Both the position numbers and the translations under genes were made by a program. Source: JAJDIA01 sp031555145 (GTDB lineage: Bacteria > Bacteroidota > Bacteroidia > Bacteroidales > Tannerellaceae). From it: DNA of 21,322 bases. Shown piece after piece: positions 15,353 to 21,322 of the stretch (position 1 is its first letter; the number at the start of each line of letters is the position of its first letter). The notes under the pieces were generated by a model. It saw nothing but the letters and a program-made list of their open reading frames with translations, did not search any database and was not told the origin of the DNA. The stretch is from NCBI GenBank assembly GCA_031555145.1, contig JAVBUR010000092.1, forward strand, positions 1 through 21,322, given 5' to 3'.

Positions 15353-17941
15353 TTAGAAAGAGAAACGCAGGGCGATGCGGACACCATGCTTCTTGATATT
15401 GGGTTCGTCCAGGTACGACATACGCCAGTAGTAGTCGATACGCAGTATCTTAAGGATGTTTTCCAACCCTACGCTACCTTCCATATACGGTGTGTCGCCG
15501 ATGGGACGCGTGCCGTCGGGCAAGCGGAACAGGCCTTCCGGCTGGAGCATCGGATTGTTTTTGTCGGACAGGCTACCGTATATACCGCTGAACGATACGA
15601 CTTCGCGCAGGCGCAGCCATTTGATAACCGGTATCCGGTTCAGGATCCATCCTTTCATATAGTAGGTGAAGTACCAGGAGACATATTGGTCGGTCACAAA
15701 CTCCAAAGCCCGCATCATGGCAAATGCCTCCGGCTGGATGGTTACCGACTGGTTGGTGTTCGGCAGGATCAACATGGGAAAGGGGACTTTGTCCCATACC
15801 TTACCGGCCTTGACTGTGGCGTCGATATGGCCGAACGAGGACAGCCAGATACGCTTCTGGGCACTCAGCTCTGTATGGTTATAGGTGTAGTCGCCTCCCA
15901 GTACGCCCTTCAGAGCCAGTTGATGCGACAGCTTGAAGATAGGTGCATCCTTCGACATATTAAACAGCGACTCTTTCCCTTCGCGTCCGCCATATGCCCG
16001 TTCGCCCGGGGCGAAACGAACCTGGAGACCGAGTTCTGAGGTGTTGTAGTCGTTGATATTGGTCAGGCTGCCATCGGGTTCATACTGCAGGTATTGCAGT
16101 GTGCCGGCTGCTTCATTGTTTTCCTTCCGCGTCCATCCTTTGATGGAGAGGCCGTTGAGCCATTCCTTCTCATACTGGAGCATCGCCTTGCGGATATATT
16201 GCATCTGGGTGACGGGTTCGCCCACTTTCCAGGCTACGAACATATTATCCTTGCTCGTAAAGAGGAAGTCCTGTCCCGGTGTATAGACGTCGTATTCGTA
16301 GATGGCCGACAGGTTGTTACGCGGACTCTCGCCTTCATGATATTTCTTTTTGGTGAAACTGTGCGTCAGTTTGGCGTTGTACTTGAATTTCCGGTCGTCC
16401 GTCCCGTAGGCTATATACCCGCTGCCAAACCAGTAGGGATTGAGGTTGGCAGTGGTCATACCGCTCGCCCGCATACGGAAACCTTCCAGTTGGTTGGTCG
16501 AGAAGACGGTGTTCATCGGACCGATATCCAGTTTGCTTGTTTCCTTTTTCCGGGAAGTGGGAATATAGCCGGTAATCAGGATTTCGGCCGTCTTGATGAT
16601 GGCATTGAAAGACGGTACACGGCGTAGTTGCGCTAGTAGTTCATTCAGGGCGCTTTCTTTTTCCTTCAGCGGAATATGGCGGTGTTCCACCCAGAAGGTA
16701 TCTGCCCGGAGGGTGGCGTCGGGCGCTGTATGCAGGGAGCCGAGGAGTCCGAATACCGAATCGCGGTTCTGTATGTCAAAACTGTATTTATCATAATTGC
16801 GCAACTGGTGGGCGTATAGTTGTTGCGCTCCTTTCACTATATAAAAATTGACGTACGTGTTTTCATTGCTCACCACCCAGGTGCTATCCGGCGTACGCAT
16901 GAATTCCTGGTCGATACGCAGCTTTTCTACCCAGTTGAGGTTGATGTTGTGCGGGGTGTTCAGGGTATATTTCTTGACCGAATAGTTTCCGTCGAGCGTG
17001 ATATACAGCCGGCCCGTGAACCCGTAGCTCTGACTGTTAACCGGTACGAAAGCGAGGTCCACACATTTGTCGTTGTTGACCATCACTGTATCCATAATGT
17101 AATACTTGTAATAGGAGGTGGCCAGGGTAGAAGAGAGGGGGCTGACAAAGCGGTTCAGCAGGATGGTGATATTGTTGTCGAAGATATTGATGCTTTTGAA
17201 TATTTCTTCCAGGTTGGAACTGATGGCGCCTCCGTCGTCGAGTGTCTGGTCGATTCCTTCCTGCCGTTTGGCTTTAGTGATGATCTTTTCCGATTTGGGA
17301 CTCTTGCGGTAGTAGATATCCGCCAGGTTTTCCCTGACGGAAAAGGTGAGGATCGGTTTGCCGTTAAACTCAGATGTATCGAGGTAATTCTTGATGAACT
17401 GGAAATTCTTCAGCAGTTTGTTCTTTTCGAAATTGGGGTTGAAGTTGTCGAGCGCCAGGGAGAGTTTCTCATAGCGTTCGACTTCGTATTCGTCTTTGGC
17501 CTCGATCCGGTTGTCGTCTTTATGGTCGATGACCTGTTTGATCAATTCCACCGCCGGATTGTCTTTGCGCGAATAACGCTCGCGGGTTGGCTTGACCACC
17601 ACTTCCGACAACTGGTATGAGGAAGGCTTTAACAGGATGTTCAATCCGCTGTTCTTGCGACCGGCTGTCAGCTTGATGGTTTGCGTGTCGTAACCCAGGG
17701 ATACGATTTGCAACGTTGTCAATCCTTTGTCGTTCTGAAGGGAAAAGGCTCCGTTATCATCCGTCATCACCCCAATCGTGGAATTGGCAAAAATGACGGA
17801 AACATAGGATAAGGCTTCACCGGATACGGAATCTCTCACAATTCCCGAAACCGAAGTGATATTTTGTGCGGATATAGCACCTGTAGCCGTTAAGGCAAAT
17901 AACCAAACAGATAGAAATATGAAGCGAACAATTCTTGCCAT
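15353..17941 (-). CDS. DUF5686 outer-membrane protein with carboxypeptidase-regulatory-like domain
   Basis: This 862-residue protein has a signal peptide (residues 1-25, cut after AISA). Residues about 28-108 form a CarboxypepD_reg-like beta-sandwich (VSGIVRDSVSGEALSYVSV, then SLGYDTQTIKL), the small domain also seen at the N-terminus of SusC-type receptors. Residues about 110-450 match the DUF5686 body. The C-terminal half (about 480-862) alternates aromatic and polar residues and ends in RIALRFSF with a terminal Phe, which indicates an outer-membrane beta-barrel. There is no plug domain or TonB-dependent receptor barrel length, so it should not be called SusC. DUF5686 proteins are common in Bacteroidetes and their task is unknown to me. 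It is the first gene of the operon, behind a TACCTTTG promoter box 42 bases upstream of its ATG. The call rests on remembered family patterns. Confidence 0.85.
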   Translation of the reverse strand: MARIVRFIFLSVWLFALTATGAISAQNITSVSGIVRDSVSGEALSYVSVIFANSTIGVMTDDNGAFSLQNDKGLTTLQIVSLGYDTQTIKLTAGRKNSGLNILLKPSSYQLSEVVVKPTRERYSRKDNPAVELIKQVIDHKDDNRIEAKDEYEVERYEKLSLALDNFNPNFEKNKLLKNFQFIKNYLDTSEFNGKPILTFSVRENLADIYYRKSPKSEKIITKAKRQEGIDQTLDDGGAISSNLEEIFKSINIFDNNITILLNRFVSPLSSTLATSYYKYYIMDTVMVNNDKCVDLAFVPVNSQSYGFTGRLYITLDGNYSVKKYTLNTPHNINLNWVEKLRIDQEFMRTPDSTWVVSNENTYVNFYIVKGAQQLYAHQLRNYDKYSFDIQNRDSVFGLLGSLHTAPDATLRADTFWVEHRHIPLKEKESALNELLAQLRRVPSFNAIIKTAEILITGYIPTSRKKETSKLDIGPMNTVFSTNQLEGFRMRASGMTTANLNPYWFGSGYIAYGTDDRKFKYNAKLTHSFTKKKYHEGESPRNNLSAIYEYDVYTPGQDFLFTSKDNMFVAWKVGEPVTQMQYIRKAMLQYEKEWLNGLSIKGWTRKENNEAAGTLQYLQYEPDGSLTNINDYNTSELGLQVRFAPGERAYGGREGKESLFNMSKDAPIFKLSHQLALKGVLGGDYTYNHTELSAQKRIWLSSFGHIDATVKAGKVWDKVPFPMLILPNTNQSVTIQPEAFAMMRALEFVTDQYVSWYFTYYMKGWILNRIPVIKWLRLREVVSFSGIYGSLSDKNNPMLQPEGLFRLPDGTRPIGDTPYMEGSVGLENILKILRIDYYWRMSYLDEPNIKKHGVRIALRFSF

Positions 17942-17955
17942 GCGATAATCAACGT

Positions 17956-17966
17956 CCTATAGAAGT
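17956..17966 (+). repeat. Direct repeat CCTATAGAAGT, copy 1
   Basis: This 11-base string recurs unchanged at 18047-18057, 91 bases away. Copy 1 falls in the short leader of the DUF5686 operon and copy 2 lies upstream of its promoter, next to the large inverted repeat. Confidence 0.6.
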
Positions 17967-17982
17967 TCTTACGTTAAGGGTG

Positions 17983-17990
17983 CAAAGGTA
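17983..17990 (-). promoter_or_regulatory. Candidate -7 promoter box of the DUF5686 operon
   Basis: On the minus strand this reads TACCTTTG followed by CACCC, an exact TAnnTTTG match. The ATG at 17941 is about 42 bases further on. No clear TTG is seen at -33. The string TTTGCACC is shared with the divergent thrS promoter. Confidence 0.6.
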
Positions 17991-18046
17991 CATCATTAAT
18001 TATAGAAACACTTGCGAGGGATATTAATAATCATTAATCATTATAA

Positions 18047-18057
18047 CCTATAGAAGT
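18047..18057 (+). repeat. Direct repeat CCTATAGAAGT, copy 2
   Basis: Second exact copy of the 11-base string at 17956-17966. It abuts the left arm of the 22-bp inverted repeat. It may be a protein-binding site or debris of a small insertion; the sequence does not decide. Confidence 0.6.
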
Positions 18058-18059
18058 CT

Positions 18060-18145
18060 GCAGGTGTGCTTGCGCTTCCCCATACACGCATCAAAAGATG
18101 TGTATAAAGAGTAGCTCTCAAGAGGGGAAGCGCAAGCACACCTGC
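18060..18145. repeat. Perfect 22-bp inverted repeat between divergent promoters
   Basis: The left arm 18060-18081 (beginning GCAGGTGTGCTTGCG) is the exact reverse complement of the right arm 18124-18145 (ending CGCAAGCACACCTGC). The match extends by three more pairs on the outside after one T-T mismatch (18056-18058 with 18147-18149). The 42-base loop holds a second hairpin (ATACAC at 18082-18087 with GTGTAT) and a small AGAG-TAG-CTCT stem. Neither side has a long T-tract. It lies upstream of both candidate promoters, so neither transcript should contain it. The 42-base spacer is short for the invertible promoters known in Bacteroides. Confidence 0.9.
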
Positions 18146-18202
18146 TGACACCTGCTTATAACATATTTTCTGTGTCAGATACCGTATCAGTAAAAAAAAT
18201 AC

Positions 18203-18210
18203 TACATTTG
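18203..18210 (+). promoter_or_regulatory. Candidate -7 promoter box of the thrS operon
   Basis: TACATTTG followed by CACC matches TAnnTTTG exactly. Transcription would begin about seven bases later, giving thrS a leader of roughly 24 bases, too short for a T-box or a peptide attenuator. An 11-base palindrome GATAC-C-GTATC (18178-18188) covers the expected -33 area. Confidence 0.6.
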
Positions 18211-18240
18211 CACCTTAATTACGATAATTAGCTTAAGATT

Positions 18241-20199
18241 ATGATAAAGATTACTTTTCCGGATGGTTCGGTACGGGAATACGCGAAGGGAACAACCGCC
18301 CTGCAAGTGGCCGAAAGCATCAGCTCCCGCCTGGCGCAAGACGTATTGGCCGCCAGTGTCGATGGTGAAACATGGGATCTTTCCCGTCCGTTGATGAACG
18401 ACTGTGCCGTCAAACTGTATAAATGGGACGACGAGGAAGGCAAGCACGCCTACTGGCACTCCAGCGCCCACCTCATGGCCGAAGCCTTGCAGGAACTGTA
18501 TCCGAATGTGAAGTTCGGTATCGGACCGGCTATCGAGAACGGTTTCTACTACGACGTGGATCCGGGTGAAGGCGTGACGATCAAAGAAAGCGATTTCGCA
18601 GCGATCGAAGCCAAGATGATGGAACTCATCGCCAAGAAAGAAGAAATCAAACGTGCCGATATCGTCAAAGCTGACGCCATGAAACTGTTTGGTGACCGTG
18701 GCGAAATCTATAAGACCGAACTGATCGGCGAACTGGCCGATGGTACGATCACCACCTACACCCAGGGCTCGTTCACCGACCTCTGCCGTGGACCGCACCT
18801 TCCGAATACGTCTTATATTAAGGCCGTGAAGATCCTGAGCGTCGCCGGCGCTTACTGGCGTGGCGACGAAAAGCGTAAACAGCTTGTCCGTCTCTACGGT
18901 ATCACGTTCCCGAAGAAGAAGATGCTCGACGAACACCTCGAACTGCTCGAAGAAGCCAAAAAGCGCGACCACCGCAAGGTAGGCCGTGAACTCGAACTCT
19001 TCGCCTTCTCGCAGGCTGTCGGCGCCGGGCTGCCGTTGTGGTTGCCGCGTGGTACGCAGCTCCGCCTCAAACTGGAAGATTTTCTGAAACGCATCCAGAA
19101 GAAATACGGCTACCAGCAGGTCATGACCCCGCATATCGGTGCCAAACAACTTTATATGACGTCGGGCCACTACGAAAAGTATGGCAAGGACTCGTTCCAG
19201 CCGATCCATACCCCGCAGGAAGGTGAAGAATTCCTACTCAAACCGATGAACTGCCCGCACCACTGTGAGATGTTCAAACTCACACCCCGTTCCTACAAGG
19301 AACTGCCGGTCCGCTTTGCCGAGTTCGGTACCGTGTATCGTTACGAACAGAGCGGCGAGTTGCACGGGTTGACGCGTGTACGCGGCTTTACGCAAGACGA
19401 CGCCCACCTCTTCTGCCGCCCCGACCAGTTGAAGGAAGAATTCCTCAAGGTCATGGACATCATCTTCATCATCTTCAAAGCCCTCGACTTTGAAAACTTT
19501 GAAGCACAGATATCCCTCCGCGACCCGAATAACAAGGAAAAATATATCGGCTCGGACGAGAACTGGGACCGCGCCGAAAGTGCCATCGTTGAAGCCTGCC
19601 AGGAAAAGGGCTTGCCGGCACGTGTGGAACTGGGCGAAGCCGCCTTCTACGGACCGAAGCTCGACTTTATGGTCAAAGACGCCCTCGGACGCCGTTGGCA
19701 GTTGGGTACGATCCAGGTAGACTACAACCTGCCCGAACGTTTCGAACTCGAATATACCGGTGAAGACAATAAGAAGCACCGTCCGGTCATGATCCACCGT
19801 GCCCCGTTCGGTTCGATGGAACGTTTCGTGGCCGTGCTGATCGAACATACCGGTGGTAAGTTCCCGCTCTGGCTCACGCCCGATCAGGTAGTGATCCTGC
19901 CCGTCAGCGAGAAATACAACGACTACGCCTGGGAAGTGTCACGTACGCTCGAAGAGCAGGATATCCGCGTATTGGTGGACGATCGCAACGAGAAACTGGG
20001 ACGTAAAATCCGTGATAACGAACTCAAACGCATCCCCTATATGTTGATCGTTGGGGAGAAAGATGCTGAAAATAATGAAGTTTCTGTAAGAAAACAGGGT
20101 GAAGGTGATAAAGGTTCGATGAATATTACTACCTTTGCTGCGCTTTTGACTGAAGAAGTGGAAAGTATGATGAATCGCTGGCAAAATAGTAACAACTAA
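18241..20199 (+). CDS. thrS: Threonyl-tRNA synthetase
   Basis: This enzyme joins threonine to tRNA-Thr using ATP, in the cytosol. The 652 residues show the standard order. The TGS domain is at 1-61. The editing domain (about 62-240) carries HSSAH (His73, His77) and LCRGPH (Cys182, His186), used to remove mischarged serine. The class II catalytic core (about 245-545) binds zinc through Cys338 (MNCPHHC), His389 (QDDAHLF) and His519 (MIHRAPFGSMERF), matching Cys334, His385 and His511 of E. coli. The anticodon-binding domain (about 550-645) follows, with DDRNEKLGRKIRDNELKRIPY. ATG 18241 is the only sensible start and leaves an intact TGS domain. It heads the operon with infC, rpmI and rplT, with 33 bases to infC and no terminator between. 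Nothing is missing or unusual in the protein. Confidence 0.98.
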   Translation: MIKITFPDGSVREYAKGTTALQVAESISSRLAQDVLAASVDGETWDLSRPLMNDCAVKLYKWDDEEGKHAYWHSSAHLMAEALQELYPNVKFGIGPAIENGFYYDVDPGEGVTIKESDFAAIEAKMMELIAKKEEIKRADIVKADAMKLFGDRGEIYKTELIGELADGTITTYTQGSFTDLCRGPHLPNTSYIKAVKILSVAGAYWRGDEKRKQLVRLYGITFPKKKMLDEHLELLEEAKKRDHRKVGRELELFAFSQAVGAGLPLWLPRGTQLRLKLEDFLKRIQKKYGYQQVMTPHIGAKQLYMTSGHYEKYGKDSFQPIHTPQEGEEFLLKPMNCPHHCEMFKLTPRSYKELPVRFAEFGTVYRYEQSGELHGLTRVRGFTQDDAHLFCRPDQLKEEFLKVMDIIFIIFKALDFENFEAQISLRDPNNKEKYIGSDENWDRAESAIVEACQEKGLPARVELGEAAFYGPKLDFMVKDALGRRWQLGTIQVDYNLPERFELEYTGEDNKKHRPVMIHRAPFGSMERFVAVLIEHTGGKFPLWLTPDQVVILPVSEKYNDYAWEVSRTLEEQDIRVLVDDRNEKLGRKIRDNELKRIPYMLIVGEKDAENNEVSVRKQGEGDKGSMNITTFAALLTEEVESMMNRWQNSNN

Positions 20200-20232
20200 A
20201 TAACTAATAACGAGGAGAATAAATATTTTTGA

Positions 20233-20880
20233 ATGAAGAATGACAACCTGAAAGAGCAGTACAGAATTAACGAACGCATCCGCGTGCGTGAAGTTCGATT
20301 AGTGGGTGATAATGTAGAACAAGGAGTGTTTCCAACCTTCCAGGCTTTGAAAATGGCTGAAGATAAAGGATTGGACCTGGTTGAAATTTCACCGAATGCT
20401 GTGCCCCCCGTTTGTAAGATCACCGATTATCAGAAATTCCTCTATCAGCAAAAGAAACGTCAGAAAGAGCAGAAGGCCAAGTCTGTGAAAGTGGTGGTAA
20501 AGGAGATTCGTTTCGGACCTCAGACCGATGACCATGATTACAACTTCAAGCTCAAGCATGCCAAGGGCTTCCTTGAAGAAGGATGTAAGGTTAAATCTTA
20601 TGTGTTCTTCAAAGGCCGCTCGATCCTCTTCAAGGAACAAGGCGAAGTATTGTTACTCCGTTTTGCTAACGACCTCGAAGAGTATGCCAAGGTGGAATCA
20701 CTGCCCCAGCTCGAAGGAAAGCGCATGATCATCATGCTCGCCCCGAAGAAAGCTCCGGCACCTGCGAAGCCTGCCGTTGCTCCGTCGACCAAGCCCGCCG
20801 CTCCGAAACCGGCCGCAGGAGCACCTGCCCCGAAACCCGCAGCAGCACCGGCAAGCACTGATGACGCAACAAACGAATAA
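20233..20880 (+). CDS. infC: Translation initiation factor IF-3 with Ala/Pro/Lys-rich tail
   Basis: IF-3 binds the 30S subunit, keeps it apart from 50S and checks start-codon pairing. The N-domain (about 8-75) has YRINERIRVREVRLVG and VEISPNAVPPVCKI. A basic linker (KKRQKEQKAK) leads to the C-domain (about 85-170), with KEIRFGPQTDDHDYNFKLKHA. Residues 172-215 form an extra tail of Ala, Pro and Lys (repeated KPA) absent from E. coli IF-3, which has 180 residues. The start is ATG 20233: an in-frame TGA ends at the base before it, so it cannot begin further upstream. It therefore does not need the rare AUU codon used for autoregulation in E. coli. A GAGGAG string at 20212-20217 lies 15 bases ahead of the ATG, too far for a normal Shine-Dalgarno. 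Confidence 0.97.
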   Translation: MKNDNLKEQYRINERIRVREVRLVGDNVEQGVFPTFQALKMAEDKGLDLVEISPNAVPPVCKITDYQKFLYQQKKRQKEQKAKSVKVVVKEIRFGPQTDDHDYNFKLKHAKGFLEEGCKVKSYVFFKGRSILFKEQGEVLLLRFANDLEEYAKVESLPQLEGKRMIIMLAPKKAPAPAKPAVAPSTKPAAPKPAAGAPAPKPAAAPASTDDATNE

Positions 20881-20887
20881 AGAAACA

Positions 20888-20904
20888 CTACCCATTTGGG
20901 GTAG
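20888..20904 (+). other. Small hairpin between infC and rpmI
   Basis: CTACCC (20888-20893) and GGGTAG (20899-20904) form a six-base stem with loop ATTTG. No T-tract follows directly, so it is a poor terminator. It could be an RNA-stability or processing element, or a binding site for a ribosomal protein; L20 regulates this operon in other phyla, but a link here is inference. Confidence 0.4.
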
Positions 20905-20934
20905 ACCATTTAATAATTAAATAAATTTTGGACA

Positions 20935-21132
20935 ATGCCTAAGATGAAGACTAACTCCGGTGCCAAAAAGAGGTTCGCCCTTACCGGAACAGGTAAAATC
21001 AAAAGAAAACACGCTTTTAAAAGTCACATCCTGACTAAAAAGACGAAAAAAGCAAAACGTAACCTCACCCACACCGGTCTTGTAGCTGAAGTGGATGTGA
21101 ACGCAGTAAAGCAAATGCTTTGCCTTAAGTAA
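20935..21132 (+). CDS. rpmI: 50S ribosomal protein L35
   Basis: This 65-residue, strongly basic protein has the L35 signature: PKMKTNSGAKKRFALTGTGK at the N-terminus, followed by a KSHIL segment and LTKKTKKAKRNL. L35 sits in the large ribosomal subunit close to 23S rRNA. The length is that of the family. ATG 20935 lies 54 bases after the infC stop, and rplT starts 101 bases after its own stop, a normal operon arrangement for these ribosomal genes. No upstream purine-rich ribosome-binding site is seen, which is usual for Bacteroidetes. Confidence 0.97.
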   Translation: MPKMKTNSGAKKRFALTGTGKIKRKHAFKSHILTKKTKKAKRNLTHTGLVAEVDVNAVKQMLCLK

Positions 21133-21233
21133 TCTTTTTAAGCGAGTTTAAACGATTTTTATTAACCGAATGTATTTAGCAGCAAAGATCATCCGTAAGT
21201 GGTGACGCTAACATTCACAAACAGATTAGAATT
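21133..21233 (+). other. Spacer between rpmI and rplT
   Basis: This 101-base spacer is long for a ribosomal operon. It begins T- and A-rich and contains only weak pairings (for example GTGA/TCAC around 21203-21218). I see no promoter box, terminator or coding frame that I can support. A role in L20 autoregulation is conceivable but unsupported. Confidence 0.3.
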
Positions 21234-21322
21234 ATGCCGAGATCAGTCAATCATGTTGCTTCAAGAGCAAAAAGAAAACGGATTTTAAAGCTTACCAGAG
21301 GTTACTATGGCGCACGTAAGAA
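21234..21322 (+). CDS. rplT: 50S ribosomal protein L20, 5' part only
   Basis: The window ends 29 full codons into this gene. The visible start, MPRSVNHVASRAKRKRILK and then LTRGYYGARK, is the conserved N-terminal tail of L20, which is needed early in assembly of the 50S subunit and is a known translational repressor of its own operon in E. coli and B. subtilis. ATG 21234 is the expected start and the position after rpmI is the usual one. The remaining three quarters of the gene lie outside the window. Confidence 0.96.
   Translation, partial: MPRSVNHVASRAKRKRILKLTRGYYGARK

Noticed and set aside
5296..17941. Classical polysaccharide utilization locus
   Set aside because: There is no SusC/SusD pair, hybrid two-component regulator or sugar importer. 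The DUF5686 protein has a regulatory-like domain but no TonB receptor plug.
18060..18145. Invertible promoter flanked by inverted repeats
   Set aside because: The 42-base spacer holds no TAnnTTTG box in either direction and is much shorter than known Bacteroides invertons, and no recombinase gene is near.
18060..18145. Integron attC site or T-box leader for thrS
   Set aside because: No attC core sites are present, and the structure lies upstream of the thrS promoter box, so it is not in the thrS transcript.

Overview
The window looks like chromosome from a member of the Bacteroidales, most likely Parabacteroides or a close relative (the genus is a guess). The signs are promoter boxes of the TAnnTTTG type, almost no Shine-Dalgarno sequences, a Rho factor with a very long disordered insert, DUF5686 and DUF1680 (GH127/GH146) proteins, and the gene order thrS-infC-rpmI-rplT. 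I see no tRNA, rRNA, CRISPR array, insertion sequence or phage gene. Both ends cut through genes: a Nif3-like protein on the left and rplT on the right.

Left block (1-5077, all plus strand): the end of a Nif3-family gene, a coiled-coil/zinc-ribbon protein, tilS (tRNA-Ile lysidine synthetase) and rho. A strong hairpin with a T-tract ends the first pair and sits directly in front of the tilS start. rho has its own promoter box and a leader of roughly 155 bases with small palindromes. Its protein carries about 270 extra low-complexity residues that end in a polyglutamine tract.

Middle block (5244-17990): two operons converge near 12.3-12.5 kb. The plus-strand operon holds two related GH127/GH146-type putative beta-L-arabinofuranosidases, one with a lipoprotein signal and one with a cleavable signal, followed by a secreted S9 serine peptidase. 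The minus-strand operon holds an outer-membrane DUF5686 protein, an NhaC-type antiporter and a secreted GH43 glycosidase. Together they suggest envelope-located trimming of arabinose- or xylose-containing glycans. There is no SusC/SusD pair, no regulator and no sugar transporter in view, so this is not a classical polysaccharide utilization locus as far as the window shows.

Right block (18203-21322): thrS, infC, rpmI and the start of rplT, a translation operon. It is transcribed divergently from the DUF5686 operon. The 299-base divergent region holds two promoter boxes that share the string TTTGCACC and, roughly midway between them, a perfect 22-bp inverted repeat with further small structures in its loop. 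This palindrome is the least explained piece of DNA in the window. The rest is largely recognisable, and I did not find a clear new multi-gene defence or mobile system.
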